From Flavobacteriales bacterium (GTDB lineage Bacteria; Bacteroidota; Bacteroidia; Flavobacteriales; UA16), in NCBI GenBank assembly GCA_028141885.1, contig JAOIQU010000002.1, forward strand, positions 18,355 through 82,354: a DNA stretch of 64,000 bases. The letters are read 5' to 3'. The position numbers were made by a program, and so were the translations under genes. Position 1 is the first letter of the stretch. Every line of letters begins with the position of its first letter. Shown one piece after another: positions 8,223-17,746 of the stretch. The notes beneath the pieces were generated by a model. It searched no databases, was not told where the DNA came from, and saw only the letters and a program-made list of their open reading frames with translations.

Positions 8223-9281
8223 TCAGCGACGGGACCGGTATTCGGGCTTGGGCGGCGCGATTTCAAGCGGATTCGAGGCGAATTCGCGGTGCTCGAGGCG
8301 GTGTCGTCGCACGTCGCAAGCCAACCGAATCGCTTCGCGGAACGAGTCGCCGTTCGCTTTGCCCTGTCCCGCGATGTCAAAGCCTGTGCCGTGATCAGGA
8401 CTGGTGCGAACCACAGGCAAGCCTGCCGTGAAATTGACACCTCTCCCAAAGCTCAGCGCCTTGAACGGAGCCAGACCTTGGTCGTGATACATGGCGAGCA
8501 CCCCGTCGAATTGCTTGAACGCCCCCGAGCCAAAAAATCCGTCGGCTGCATAAGGCCCATGGGCCTGGATGCTGTCGGCTTGGGCTTGCTGAATGGCCGG
8601 GGCGATGATGCGCTTTTCCTCGTCTCCCATCATGCCGTTGTCACCGGCATGTGGATTCAAGCCCAGCACGGCAATGCGCGGAGAGGGGATACCAAAGTCG
8701 CGAACCAAGCTGTCGTTCATGAGTTGGAGCTTGGCGCCAATCTTCGCGGAGGTCAATCCGAGGGCCACGTCCTTCAGGGGCACGTGACCGGTCACCATGC
8801 CGATGCGCAGGCCGTCACAGCACAACAACATGAGCACCTCTTCGACGCCTGCCTCGCTGGCCAGGTACTCCGTATGTCCTGGGAATGCGAAGCCAGCCTG
8901 ACGGATGGTGTCCTTGTTGATTGGGGCGGTCACCAACACGTCCACGTCGGTTTTGGCCAAATTGCCCACGGCCCGCTGCAGACTTTCCATGGCCACCGCA
9001 CCGGCTTCTTTGGAGGCCTCGCCGGGTTTGTGCTCGAAGTCCTCGGCGTCGAACGTCACGAGGTTGATCTGTCCTGGCTTGGCAGATTTGGCGTCTTCCA
9101 CTTCCCCCCAAGGTCGTTGGTCGAACGCTTGTTCTGCAATGGCACGTGGGGCGAACACCACAGGAACCATGGTGGACATGCTGCGCTCATCGACCAAGGC
9201 GTCGGCCAGGGCTTCAAGTCCGATGCCGTTGGGGTCTCCGCAAGAGATGCCGACTCTGATTTTGGAATTCTTGTGGCTCAT
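8223..9281 (-). CDS. pdxA: 4-hydroxythreonine-4-phosphate dehydrogenase
   Basis: PdxA oxidises 4-phosphohydroxy-L-threonine with NAD in the DXP-dependent vitamin B6 pathway. The 352-residue protein opens with KIRVGISCGDPNGIGLE. It carries the metal-binding histidines in FPGHTEYLA, MYHDQGLAPFK and SPDHGTGFDIAG. Its C-terminal tail is rich in Arg. It stands alone between DUF177 and a divergent large gene. A TACCTTTG box 10 bases before the start suggests a very short leader. Confidence 0.95.
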   Translation of the reverse strand: MSHKNSKIRVGISCGDPNGIGLEALADALVDERSMSTMVPVVFAPRAIAEQAFDQRPWGEVEDAKSAKPGQINLVTFDAEDFEHKPGEASKEAGAVAMESLQRAVGNLAKTDVDVLVTAPINKDTIRQAGFAFPGHTEYLASEAGVEEVLMLLCCDGLRIGMVTGHVPLKDVALGLTSAKIGAKLQLMNDSLVRDFGIPSPRIAVLGLNPHAGDNGMMGDEEKRIIAPAIQQAQADSIQAHGPYAADGFFGSGAFKQFDGVLAMYHDQGLAPFKALSFGRGVNFTAGLPVVRTSPDHGTGFDIAGQGKANGDSFREAIRLACDVRRHRLEHREFASNPLEIAPPKPEYRSRR

Positions 9282-9291
9282 GGGGTGAGGT

Positions 9292-9299
9292 CAAAGGTA
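9292..9299 (-). promoter_or_regulatory. -7 element TACCTTTG before pdxA
   Basis: An exact TAnnTTTG match on the minus strand, ending 10 bases before the pdxA ATG. It lies back to back with the element of the rightward gene at 9308. Confidence 0.45.
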
Positions 9300-9307
9300 G
9301 CGACGAG

Positions 9308-9315
9308 TACCTTGG
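9308..9315 (+). promoter_or_regulatory. -7-like element TACCTTGG before the type IX cargo gene
   Basis: One mismatch to TAnnTTTG. It ends 7 bases before the ATG at 9323. The two divergent starts are only 41 bases apart. Confidence 0.3.
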
Positions 9316-9322
9316 TCTTTCC

Positions 9323-12040
9323 ATGTTGCGCGTCATCTTTCCGTCCAAACCACATGTCGCTCGAGGCAGCTTCATCTGGGCTTTGCTTTTGACCATGGCA
9401 TCCTCAACGGCTTGGGCCACGCACAACAGGGCAGGAGAGATCACGTACACCCATGTCCAAGGCTTGACCTACGAGGTGGTCATCACCACCTACACTAAAG
9501 CCAGTGCGTTGGCTGACCGACCCTGGCTTTACCTCACATGGGGTGACGAGTCGACAAACGTGTTGGACAGCCTCGAACGAGAACAGCCCATTGTCAACTT
9601 GCCGGGCGACATCCAACGGAACACCTATCGCGGCACCCACACCTACGGCGGTCCGGGGATTTATCCCATCACCGTGGAGGACCCCAATCGAAACGAGGGT
9701 GTCTTGAACATGACGGGTTCGGTGGACACCCCATTCGCCATTCAGTCGTTGCTCATCATTGACCCTCAGGCTGGACACAATAACAGCGTTCAGCTTCTCA
9801 ATCCTGCCACTGAAAATGCGTGTTTGAATCAGCTTTGGATTCACAATCCGGCAGCGTACGATCCGGATGGCGATGTCCTGACCTACAGCCTGGTGCCAAG
9901 CCGTGGCTTTGGGGGAGAGTTCATCCCAACCTACGTGTATCCGGACGAGCTCAGTCCTGAAGATGATGTGTTTGCCATCGATGCGGTCACCGGTGACCTC
10001 ACGTGGGACACGCCCCAAATTGCTGGGGAATACAACGTCGCAATTCGCATTGGCGAATGGCGTGAGGTGCTTGGCGTCATGCGGAAGGTGGGAGAGGTCA
10101 CGAGGGACCTTCAAATCGACGTCCAGCTCTGCGCCAACCAGCCTCCAGAGTTGGTTCAACTTTCCGACACCTGTGTGCTTGCTGGGACGTCGTTGACGTT
10201 TGACGTGACCGCCACCGATCCTGACGGCGATGGCGTGTCCATGTCTGCTGTGGGTGGGGCGATGAGCGAAGTGACGCATCCGGCGAGTTTTGCATCGATG
10301 GCGGGTTCGGGCATGGGGACATTCGATTGGTCTCCCGATTGCGATGAGGTGAGGGCGCAGCCTTACCAGGTCGTCTTCAAGGCACAAGACCTCGGGAATG
10401 CCATCCCTCTGGTGGACATCGAAACACGCCAAATCACGGTGATTTCGCCCCCAGTCGTCGACATGTCGGCGGAACCCGTGGGGTACGACATGGTTGTGAC
10501 TTGGTCGCCCAACGAATGTGTGGATGGGCTTTCGGCGGCGGAGCGGGCATTGGGCGTGTACGAGGTGCATCGCAGGTTGCAAAACACCCCTTCTGACTGG
10601 GAGCCGGTGTTGTGTGAAGTTGGCATCCCTGAGGGTGTGGGATATGAGTTGGTGGGAAGCACGTCGACGCTCGACGAAGTGGGCTGGGTGGATGACACGG
10701 GTTTGGGTTTTGGCGTGACCTATTGCTATCGGGTCGTCACCAGATACGGTGACGGTGCGTTGTCGCTGGCGAGCGAGGAGGTGTGCGGCCGCATCCGCAA
10801 AGACATCCCGGTGATGACCCGTGCGTCGATTGGATCCACAGGAACGTCAGACTCGTTGTTGGTGGGGTGGTCTCCGCCCAATGAATTGGATTCTGTGGCC
10901 TTTCCAGGCCCTTACCACTACGAATTGTGGGGACGTGCGACGGGCGGAGTAGGCCCATTGGCATTGGCATGGACCTCCGACACAGAAGCCGTGATGTTGG
11001 CTTTGGACACGTTGGTTTGGTTGGACGGGTTGAACACCTCCAGCCAAGGTTGGGAGTACGAGATTCGACTTCACAGCGACGGGGAACTTGTGGGGGTGCC
11101 GCCCAGCGCTACGACGCCTTGGCTGACCTTTGTGTCGGACGACAACCAAATCCGCGTTGAGGTCGAGCAGAACGTCCCGTGGCGCGTGGATGCCTTTGTG
11201 ATTGAACGTCAAATCCCGACAGGAGGGGCTTACCAAGTGCTCGACACGGTGGCAGCACCGTTTTATGTGGACACCAATTTGGTCAACGGCCAAACCTACT
11301 GCTACCGCGTCACCACCCTCGGAGCGTACGACGATCCCTCCACAGAGCATCCGCTCATCAATGTGAGTCAGGAGGGATGCGCCCAACCTTTCGATTTCAC
11401 GGTACCATGTGACATGGCGTTGGAAGTGGTGGCCAATTGCGAGGATCGGCGCGATTCGTTGACGTGGGCCCCCGTTCCTGGTTGCGAGTCGGACGACATC
11501 GTGGCCTATCGGGTTTATTGGGCGCCCTTTGTCGGCGATTCTTTGACCCTGTGGAAAGAGATTGAGGGCGTCGAAAACAACTCGGCCGTTTTCAACGAAG
11601 ACGACGACTTGGGCACCATCGCGGGTTGCTTTGCCGTCACAGCGTTGGACAGCCTCAACCCTGGCCCCGATGGGGCGCTCCGAAGAAACGAGGGCGGGGC
11701 TCGCGACACCGTGTGCGTGGACAACTGTCCCTTTTACTTTTTGCCCAACGTCTTTTCTCCCAATGGCGACGGAGAGAACGACACATTCCGGGCGTTTCCA
11801 TGGCAGTTCATCGACAGCGTTCAGGTGGACATTTTCAACCGGTACGGGGTGTTGGTCTACCAAACCACCGATCCGTGGATCCAGTGGGATGGAACGTGCC
11901 TCGACACCGGGGAGCCCATGCCAGATGGCGTGTATTTCTTCACGGCCACGGCGTACACGCGCCGGCTGGAAGGCATCGTTGAAGAACGATTTGCCGGTGA
12001 AGTGACCTTGGTGGATGGACGTCGGGTGTCGCTGGACTGA
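9323..12040 (+). CDS. Large secreted protein with gliding-motility/type IX type B C-terminal module
   Basis: A 905-residue exported protein. The signal peptide (residues 1-32) ends near TAWA and is followed by THNRAGEITYTH, a start seen on many large Bacteroidota surface proteins. Repeated immunoglobulin/fibronectin III-like stretches follow (for example DPDGDVLTYSL, DPDGDGVSMS, GVTYCYRVVT). The last 90 residues are the CHU_C-type module (PNVFSPNGDGENDTF, then FNRYGVLVYQT and PDGVYFFTATA), which marks cargo for the type IX secretion system. It probably ends up on the cell surface or outside, with an adhesive or structural role by inference. PorX at 56 kb and GldD/GldE at 49 kb belong to the same system. 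Confidence 0.88.
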   Translation: MLRVIFPSKPHVARGSFIWALLLTMASSTAWATHNRAGEITYTHVQGLTYEVVITTYTKASALADRPWLYLTWGDESTNVLDSLEREQPIVNLPGDIQRNTYRGTHTYGGPGIYPITVEDPNRNEGVLNMTGSVDTPFAIQSLLIIDPQAGHNNSVQLLNPATENACLNQLWIHNPAAYDPDGDVLTYSLVPSRGFGGEFIPTYVYPDELSPEDDVFAIDAVTGDLTWDTPQIAGEYNVAIRIGEWREVLGVMRKVGEVTRDLQIDVQLCANQPPELVQLSDTCVLAGTSLTFDVTATDPDGDGVSMSAVGGAMSEVTHPASFASMAGSGMGTFDWSPDCDEVRAQPYQVVFKAQDLGNAIPLVDIETRQITVISPPVVDMSAEPVGYDMVVTWSPNECVDGLSAAERALGVYEVHRRLQNTPSDWEPVLCEVGIPEGVGYELVGSTSTLDEVGWVDDTGLGFGVTYCYRVVTRYGDGALSLASEEVCGRIRKDIPVMTRASIGSTGTSDSLLVGWSPPNELDSVAFPGPYHYELWGRATGGVGPLALAWTSDTEAVMLALDTLVWLDGLNTSSQGWEYEIRLHSDGELVGVPPSATTPWLTFVSDDNQIRVEVEQNVPWRVDAFVIERQIPTGGAYQVLDTVAAPFYVDTNLVNGQTYCYRVTTLGAYDDPSTEHPLINVSQEGCAQPFDFTVPCDMALEVVANCEDRRDSLTWAPVPGCESDDIVAYRVYWAPFVGDSLTLWKEIEGVENNSAVFNEDDDLGTIAGCFAVTALDSLNPGPDGALRRNEGGARDTVCVDNCPFYFLPNVFSPNGDGENDTFRAFPWQFIDSVQVDIFNRYGVLVYQTTDPWIQWDGTCLDTGEPMPDGVYFFTATAYTRRLEGIVEERFAGEVTLVDGRRVSLD

Positions 12041-12082
12041 TTTGGCCGATTCACACAAACACAGCACGCCCTCACGTCATCG

Positions 12083-12090
12083 TAACTTTG
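12083..12090 (+). promoter_or_regulatory. -7 element TAACTTTG before ribE
   Basis: An exact TAnnTTTG match that ends 4 bases before the ribE ATG, so transcription would start at or next to the start codon. Confidence 0.45.
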
Positions 12091-12094
12091 TTCC

Positions 12095-12709
12095 ATGTTC
12101 ACAGGAATCATTGAAGCCCAAGGCATGCTTGTGGGAAAAAGGGAGGAAGGCACCAACGTTCATTTGGACGTGAGGGCACCCTTCACTGAGGCCTTGCAAG
12201 TGGACCAAAGCGTGGCACACGACGGGGTGTGCCTGACGGTTGTGGCCATTGATGGAGACGTGTACACCGTGACGGCGATTGAAGAAACGCTGGCCAAAAC
12301 CCACCTCGGAAGCTGCGACGTCGGCCATGTGTTCAACCTCGAACGGTGCGCGGTTGTCGGAGATCGGATCGACGGCCATGTCGTCCAGGGCCACGTGGAC
12401 ACGACTGGGACTTTGGCCTCCGTGGAATCCCGCGAAGGCAGCTGGGTGCTGACCATCGAACATCCACAAGGGCCCGAGTGGATCACCGTGCCCAAGGGAA
12501 GCATTGCGCTTGCGGGCATCAGCCTCACGGTGGTGGACTCCGGTCCACGCCACTTTTCAGTGGCAATCATCCCTTACACTTGGGAACACACCAACCTTCA
12601 CCGAACAGAAGTGGGGTCGCCCATGAACGTCGAATTCGATGTCATGGGGAAGTACGTCGCCAGGTTGTTGGATGCCCAACTCAGCGCGAGGGGCGTGGGC
12701 GGAGCGTGA
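12095..12709 (+). CDS. ribE: Riboflavin synthase, alpha chain
   Basis: This enzyme dismutates two molecules of 6,7-dimethyl-8-ribityllumazine to riboflavin. The 204-residue protein has two tandem lumazine-binding barrels. The first opens with the hallmark [10 protein letters not shown] and contains [11 protein letters not shown]. The second has [10 protein letters not shown] and the matching LAGISLTVV. No FMN riboswitch-like leader is possible here because only 54 bases separate it from the preceding gene. The last 29 bases overlap lptB, which runs in the opposite direction. Confidence 0.96.
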   Translation: MFTGIIEAQGMLVGKREEGTNVHLDVRAPFTEALQVDQSVAHDGVCLTVVAIDGDVYTVTAIEETLAKTHLGSCDVGHVFNLERCAVVGDRIDGHVVQGHVDTTGTLASVESREGSWVLTIEHPQGPEWITVPKGSIALAGISLTVVDSGPRHFSVAIIPYTWEHTNLHRTEVGSPMNVEFDVMGKYVARLLDAQLSARGVGGA

Positions 12710-13418
12710 AGTTCTGACCGAGGTAGACCCGACGGACCGTTTCATCTTCAGCAAGCTCTTCGGCTGTGCCTTCTTTGAGGATTTTGCCCTCAAAAAGCAA
12801 ATAGGCGCGGTCGGTGATGTGCAAGGTTTCCTGCACGTTGTGGTCGGTGATGAGCACCCCGATGCCCTTGTGACGGAGCTGATTGACGATGCGCTGGATG
12901 TCCTCGACGGCAATGGGGTCCACGCCGGCAAAAGGCTCGTCGAGCAAGATGAACTTGGGGTTCGAAGCCAATGCGCGTGCGATCTCGGTGCGGCGGCGTT
13001 CACCTCCTGAAAGCACATCTCCTGGGCTTTTTCGAACAGTCTGAAGGTTGAATTCTTCGAGCAACTGTTCGAGTTGATTGGCCGCTTCCGCTTTGGTCAG
13101 CCCTTGCATTTCAAGAATGGCCGCCACGTTGTCCTCCACACTCAGTTTTCGGAACACGCTCGGTTCTTGAGGGAGGTACCCGATGCCCTTTTTGGCCCGA
13201 ACGTACATGGGGTCACGGGTGACGTCATCCCCGCCCAAATGCACTTGCCCCCCATCGGGCGCCACCAGGCCCACCACCGCGTAAAAACTCGTGGTCTTGC
13301 CAGCTCCGTTGGGACCAAGCAATCCAACCACCTCCCCAGGGGCCACGCGAAAGGACACGTGGTCCACCACGGTGCGCTTGCCATAGGATTTCAAGAGATT
13401 GTCCGCAACGAGGTCCAT
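12681..13418 (-). CDS. lptB: LPS export ABC transporter ATP-binding protein
   Basis: LptB is the cytoplasmic ATPase that, with LptF/LptG, pulls LPS from the inner membrane. The 245-residue protein has Walker [10 protein letters not shown] (about residues 37-45), the signature LSGGERRR, Walker [14 protein letters not shown] and the switch His in LITDHNVQ. The tail FTLRPRPSR is short. The start at 13418 ([15 protein letters not shown]) gives the normal length and lies 4 bases after a GACCTTTG element. The 3' end overlaps ribE by 29 bases. LptC, a partner, is at 44.3 kb. Confidence 0.95.
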   Translation of the reverse strand: MDLVADNLLKSYGKRTVVDHVSFRVAPGEVVGLLGPNGAGKTTSFYAVVGLVAPDGGQVHLGGDDVTRDPMYVRAKKGIGYLPQEPSVFRKLSVEDNVAAILEMQGLTKAEAANQLEQLLEEFNLQTVRKSPGDVLSGGERRRTEIARALASNPKFILLDEPFAGVDPIAVEDIQRIVNQLRHKGIGVLITDHNVQETLHITDRAYLLFEGKILKEGTAEELAEDETVRRVYLGQNFTLRPRPSR

Positions 13419-13432
13419 GTCACAAAGGTCGT

Positions 13433-15904
13433 TCAAAGTTCCAATCCAAGTCCCACCCGAACGCCCCACGGCTCACGCATCCCATCCACGCTCGGCGTGA
13501 GTCGACGGTGCACGTCCACACGCAAGAATTTGAACAGGTTCTCCACACCGATGACCCCCTCCGCATACCAGCCGTCGAGCCCCGAGGTGGTGTTGGGCAT
13601 GTCCATGATGGATTCATGCCGGTCATCCCACAAACTGTAAACCCCTTTGACGCCGACGACTTCTCGGATGCGCAAATCCCGAATGAGCGGGATGCGGCCG
13701 AGGATGGTGCCTTCTCCATGCCACTCCGCGCAACCCCTGACCCATTTGTCGCTGGCGAATTCCATGAACCGCAACAAATTGAACGCTTCAAAAATGCTCA
13801 GCGACGTCTCATTGGCGGGCTGGAGTTCGGTCAGAACGACTGGGGCGTTGCCGGTGTACATGCCTCCTTGAGACCACCACTCGATGCGGCCCAACGGTCC
13901 CATGCGTTGGATGCCTTCTGCGTCCAACGTCCAGCGCTGGTAATCAAATTCACTTCCAAGAATGTTGGGCAATCCAAGGGTGGCCGTGGCAGTGAGGATG
14001 GGCCAGTTGGAGCCCAAACTGATCCGCTCAAACGCCCCAGACAAAAACCGCTCGTTGCGGGCGTATCGCGTTTGGATGGTGAGTTCAGAAGTGGTCAGAG
14101 GGGACAGCCCTGTGGGGTCACTTTCCCGCACAAATTGGACTTCTCCGCGGGGGGCGACAGTCCGGTGTCGAAACTCCAACGCTTGGCCCCATCCTGCACC
14201 AAACTCATGGAGCACACTGATCTCCGATCGGGTGACTTCGCTCAGTCGCGTTTGGGCATTGAGTTGCAGGGCGCTGTTCAAGGCGTTGCCTTGATCGAAG
14301 AAACCCATCATGCCCAATTGGTCGATGTCTCGAGTGTGTTCCACGAAGACCTCGGTGCGGGGGGACCTTCGAACAATCCACTCCGCGGAGCCGCCATATT
14401 TCCAGCGCTGGTCCATGGTCCCGTAAGCCAAGAACGATTGCAGCCAGACCTCTCGTGAGAAGTCGTTGCTCGTTTGAAGGCCCAAACTGAAGCGGTTGCC
14501 CTCCACGGCGTTTTGGCTGAAGGCGTCGAAATACGGTCCGATTTCAATGGGACCCTTGACGACGTAGCCCGTGCCAAGGAGCATCAAGAACCCTTCGAGG
14601 AACTTGTATTGCCCCATGCTTTGCACGCTGTCGACCATCCAATAGGTGTTGGAGGCGCGTGGCGACAGGGGCGCCGGCCGAAGGTTTTGCCAGGACGCTT
14701 CGAGCACGTCATTGGATTCCTTGGCAAAGCTGATGTCTCTGGAGCTTGTCCACACCGAATCGGGCCAGCTCTTGGCGATTTCAAAGTTGGTGTTGACGAT
14801 TTCTTGGTGGCTGTAGATGCCCATCCCGCCTTCCCTCAAACTGATGTCCGCGAGGTTCTCTTCTCGGCTGAGGACCCAGCGGTCGTCAAGGCGCTCGTAG
14901 GTTTGGCTCCACGTGTAGTTGCGGACGAAGTTGACGTTGGCGCCTTCACTGATTTTGGCCTCCACATGCTTCAGGCCAAGGGTCAAGGTGTCGATCCACA
15001 TTTCGCCTTCAAAGGTCAACTCACCCCTGCGACGCGGCACAAAGGCAAGGTGAAAGCATGGGTGATTCTGGTGGTCGAGGGTGTCGAGGATGTAGTATCG
15101 GTAATGGACGTTGCCCCGGTCGTGAAGTGGACTTGTGAAGGCGCGGTCCAACAGGAGCATTTGGTTTTCGTAAAGGTTGATGTCCAAAAATTCCGCTTGC
15201 ACGCTCGACGTGTTCTCGCCGTTTTGAAGCCAGGTTGCGCGCGCCGCCTCAATGCGCTTTTCGCGCCGGCGTTTTTGGGTTCGCATCGATCCAGACATCT
15301 CGGAGACAAACAGCGGCAACGACATCCGATGCTCCGAGCTGTCGAGGTGCGCCCAAACCCACCTGAACGGCCCCCAAAAACGTCGCTCCGGCCATCGATC
15401 GGGGAAGTCGTTGATGGCCACTTCCATGATTTCGTAGAACTGGTGGTGCAATGCTGGAATCTTGGCGGGATCGTTGTTTTCCTTGGCGTCGGCCACGCGT
15501 TGCATCAATGGCTTGGCCGGGTTGACCGCTTTTTTGTCAGGCCGAATGACCGCCGCTTCCAGATCGATGCTGCGCGCCTCGAGCGAAACATTGATGACCT
15601 GAGGGACCCCGCGTTGGATGGAAATGGTCTGATTTTGGTAGCCCAGGGAAGAGTACGAGATGCGGGTCACCCGCGTGGTGCCCGCGTCGAGGGTGTACAT
15701 GCCTTGCACGTCGGTCATGGTCCCGATGGCCGTGCCTGCGAACGCCACGTTGACAAACGGAAGAGGCGCCCCTGTTTTGCCGTCAAAGACCCTGCCGGAC
15801 ACCGAGGTTTGGGCTGTGGCGCAGAGCCCCAACCCCCACAACATCCATGTCAGCAGCCTCGGGGTCAACGGGCGCGGCGTTTGTCCTGTCTTCGTGCAAT
15901 CCAA
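13433..15904 (-). CDS. DUF5686 protein with carboxypeptidase-like regulatory domain
   Basis: An exported protein of up to 823 residues of a Bacteroidota family. A signal peptide ([17 protein letters not shown]) is followed by a CarboxypepD-reg/beta-sandwich domain (about 35-110: [21 protein letters not shown]) like the plug-side domain of TonB-type receptors. The DUF5686 region follows, and the C-terminal half looks like a beta barrel ending in aromatic/Leu strands. It probably sits in the outer membrane; no function is proven. The ATG at 15904 overlaps tatC by 40 bases. A TTG at 15868 overlaps the tatC stop (TTGA) and is an equally good start. Confidence 0.82.
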   Translation of the reverse strand: MDCTKTGQTPRPLTPRLLTWMLWGLGLCATAQTSVSGRVFDGKTGAPLPFVNVAFAGTAIGTMTDVQGMYTLDAGTTRVTRISYSSLGYQNQTISIQRGVPQVINVSLEARSIDLEAAVIRPDKKAVNPAKPLMQRVADAKENNDPAKIPALHHQFYEIMEVAINDFPDRWPERRFWGPFRWVWAHLDSSEHRMSLPLFVSEMSGSMRTQKRRREKRIEAARATWLQNGENTSSVQAEFLDINLYENQMLLLDRAFTSPLHDRGNVHYRYYILDTLDHQNHPCFHLAFVPRRRGELTFEGEMWIDTLTLGLKHVEAKISEGANVNFVRNYTWSQTYERLDDRWVLSREENLADISLREGGMGIYSHQEIVNTNFEIAKSWPDSVWTSSRDISFAKESNDVLEASWQNLRPAPLSPRASNTYWMVDSVQSMGQYKFLEGFLMLLGTGYVVKGPIEIGPYFDAFSQNAVEGNRFSLGLQTSNDFSREVWLQSFLAYGTMDQRWKYGGSAEWIVRRSPRTEVFVEHTRDIDQLGMMGFFDQGNALNSALQLNAQTRLSEVTRSEISVLHEFGAGWGQALEFRHRTVAPRGEVQFVRESDPTGLSPLTTSELTIQTRYARNERFLSGAFERISLGSNWPILTATATLGLPNILGSEFDYQRWTLDAEGIQRMGPLGRIEWWSQGGMYTGNAPVVLTELQPANETSLSIFEAFNLLRFMEFASDKWVRGCAEWHGEGTILGRIPLIRDLRIREVVGVKGVYSLWDDRHESIMDMPNTTSGLDGWYAEGVIGVENLFKFLRVDVHRRLTPSVDGMREPWGVRVGLGLEL

Positions 15905-16677
15905 ATGCCCATCTCGTACAGCAACAACACGGGCATGGACACGAGAATCTGGCTCGTCACATCAGGGGGTGTGATGACGGCGGAGAGGGCCAAAATGGCC
16001 ACCAACGCGTGCCTCCGATAAGACTTGAGCATGGGAGCCGTCACAAGCCCAGCCTTGCTCAGGAAGTAAATCAATACGGGCAATTGAAACACAATACCCG
16101 CGGCCAGGGTGATGCTCGCCACCGTTTTGACGTAGCTCATGACTGCAATGCGGGACGCGACGTCCCCGAGTTCGTAATTGCCCAGGAACTGAAGGCTCAA
16201 CGGTGCGATGAGGAAGTACCCAAATCCCACGCCAGCCAAGAACAAAAGGCTCGACGCCACTCCCGCCCCGCGAGCGGCGTTGTGCTCCGTGGTTTTCAAT
16301 GCGGGTCTGACAAACGCCCAGGCTTGGTGAATCAACACGGGGAACGCCAGGATGATGCCGCCCACGAGGCTCACGATGATGTGCGCCGAGAAGTTGCCCA
16401 GCATGGTCGTGTTGATGAGTTCGTAAGAGATGGATTCCACGCACAACGCATCGCCAGAACCAATGGCATGCGACAACGCACACCACCCGCGATAACTGAT
16501 GAACTCGGGATTCCTCGGCCCAAACAAAATGGCATCAAAGACCCAGTCTTTTTTCACGAACAGCACCACGGCTGAACCCAAGACTGCGACCACGGCAATG
16601 AACAACCGACGTCGAAGTTCTTCGAGGTGGTCGAGAAACCCCATTTGGGCTTCGTCGTGGGCCTGATCCATCGCCAT
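15865..16677 (-). CDS. tatC: Sec-independent (Tat) translocase subunit TatC
   Basis: TatC is the receptor for twin-arginine signal peptides in the inner membrane. The 270-residue protein has six hydrophobic segments and the family N-terminus MGFLDHLEELRRRLF (residues 12-26). FVRPALKTTEHNAA follows the third segment, and SKAGLVTAPMLKSYRRHA precedes the fifth. TatA is not in this window. It follows kpsF by 9 bases yet has its own -7-like element, which begins with the kpsF stop codon. Confidence 0.95.
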   Translation of the reverse strand: MAMDQAHDEAQMGFLDHLEELRRRLFIAVVAVLGSAVVLFVKKDWVFDAILFGPRNPEFISYRGWCALSHAIGSGDALCVESISYELINTTMLGNFSAHIIVSLVGGIILAFPVLIHQAWAFVRPALKTTEHNAARGAGVASSLLFLAGVGFGYFLIAPLSLQFLGNYELGDVASRIAVMSYVKTVASITLAAGIVFQLPVLIYFLSKAGLVTAPMLKSYRRHALVAILALSAVITPPDVTSQILVSMPVLLLYEMGIWIARRQDKRRAR

Positions 16678-16681
16678 GCTG

Positions 16682-16689
16682 CGAAGTTA
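16682..16689 (-). promoter_or_regulatory. -7-like element TAACTTCG before tatC
   Basis: The first three bases are the TAA stop of kpsF. The element ends 4 bases before the tatC ATG. It has one mismatch to TAnnTTTG. Confidence 0.35.
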
Positions 16690-17688
16690 AACCAAGCCTT
16701 CTCGGAGGCAATCGTGCAGATGCACCATGCCCATGTAGGCGCCGTCCTTCATGACGATCACCTGGCTGATTTGTTGTTCTTGCATCCAGTGCGCAGCCTT
16801 GGCGGCTAAGGTGTCCGCATCTAGGGTTTTGGGGGACAACGACGCGATGCTGCCAGCGGTGGCCAAATCGAGTTGGCCTCCGACCATAGCCCTTCGCAGG
16901 TCTCCGTCGGTGACTATGCCGGCCACGTCATCTTCGCTTCCTTCAGCCCAAACCGCGGTGGCCCCGTAACGTGCTTCCGATATGGCCTTCAACACGTCTG
17001 GGAGAGACGCGTTCCAGTGCACAGCCGGTCGACGGTCGCGGTCGACCAGTTGCCCCAAGGTCCAAGTCAGCTTTTTTCCCAGCGCTCCGGCAGGGTGGTT
17101 TCTGGCAAAGTCGTCCGGTTGAAATCCCGTCCGATTCATCAGGGCCATCGCAAGGGCATCGCCCATGGCAAGTTGCAAGGATGTACTCGTGGTTGGGGCC
17201 AAATCAAATGGACACGCCTCCTCGGACACGCCGACATCCAGCAGAACGTCGGCGGCTTGCCCCAACGGAGAAGAAGCCTTCGCCGTCAGGGCCACAAGGG
17301 CGCAATTCCGTTGCTTCAGGATAGGAAGCAAAGCGACCACTTCATCGCTGCTGCCACTTTTGGACAAACAAAGCACTGCGTCGCGCTCATTCACCGCCCC
17401 CACATCGCCATGCATGGCTTCGCCAGCGTGCATGAACATGGCACTCGTTCCTGTTGAATTGAAGGTGGCTGCAATTTTGGCTGCGATGTTGGCACTCTTG
17501 CCTACACCTGTGACAATCACTTTGCCCTCCGTTTGGAGCAACGCCTCAACGGCGCGCGCAAAGTTGTCGTCCATCGTGGAGGCAGCCTGGCCGAGTGCAT
17601 TTGCCGCCAATTCGAGTGCACGTCGCCCAACGGAAAGGTCCGTTGGCGAATCCGTGCTGGAATTTGAGGGTTTCAAAGGGTTGGCCAC
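16687..17688 (-). CDS. kpsF: Arabinose-5-phosphate isomerase (SIS + CBS domains)
   Basis: It interconverts ribulose 5-phosphate and arabinose 5-phosphate, the precursor of Kdo in LPS. The 333-residue protein has a SIS domain (about 45-180, VTGVGKSANIAAKI and STGTSAMFMHAGEAMHGD) and two CBS domains at the C-terminus. The histidine in MHGD matches the conserved catalytic region. The start is a GTG at 17688: a TAA stop lies three codons upstream and no ATG is available before the conserved part. A divergent 58-base gap separates it from recQ. Confidence 0.93.
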   Translation of the reverse strand: MANPLKPSNSSTDSPTDLSVGRRALELAANALGQAASTMDDNFARAVEALLQTEGKVIVTGVGKSANIAAKIAATFNSTGTSAMFMHAGEAMHGDVGAVNERDAVLCLSKSGSSDEVVALLPILKQRNCALVALTAKASSPLGQAADVLLDVGVSEEACPFDLAPTTSTSLQLAMGDALAMALMNRTGFQPDDFARNHPAGALGKKLTWTLGQLVDRDRRPAVHWNASLPDVLKAISEARYGATAVWAEGSEDDVAGIVTDGDLRRAMVGGQLDLATAGSIASLSPKTLDADTLAAKAAHWMQEQQISQVIVMKDGAYMGMVHLHDCLREGLV

Positions 17689-17717
17689 GTGGTCGTTTTA
17701 CGTATATTTATTCATAG

Positions 17718-17725
17718 CAAAGCTA
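17718..17725 (-). promoter_or_regulatory. -7 element TAGCTTTG before kpsF
   Basis: An exact TAnnTTTG match on the kpsF strand, 29 bases before its GTG. On the other strand, TATATTTA at 17703-17710 could serve recQ. Confidence 0.4.
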
Positions 17726-17746
17726 ACGCCTGTAGTAACCCCCGAG

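Noticed and set aside
8130..9392. Plus-strand open frame of about 420 codons
   Set aside because: It is a shadow of pdxA; the pdxA reading has all catalytic motifs.
12041..12094. FMN riboswitch before ribE
   Set aside because: The gap is only 54 bases and lacks the conserved FMN-element blocks.
14474..16021. Long plus-strand open frame of over 500 codons
   Set aside because: It lies wholly opposite the DUF5686 and tatC genes. Its translation shows no domain and is the kind of shadow frame expected in GC-rich DNA.
17165..17746. Extended N-terminus for RecQ
   Set aside because: The extra 194 codons run antisense through kpsF and have no RecQ-like features. The ATG at 17747 gives the normal start.
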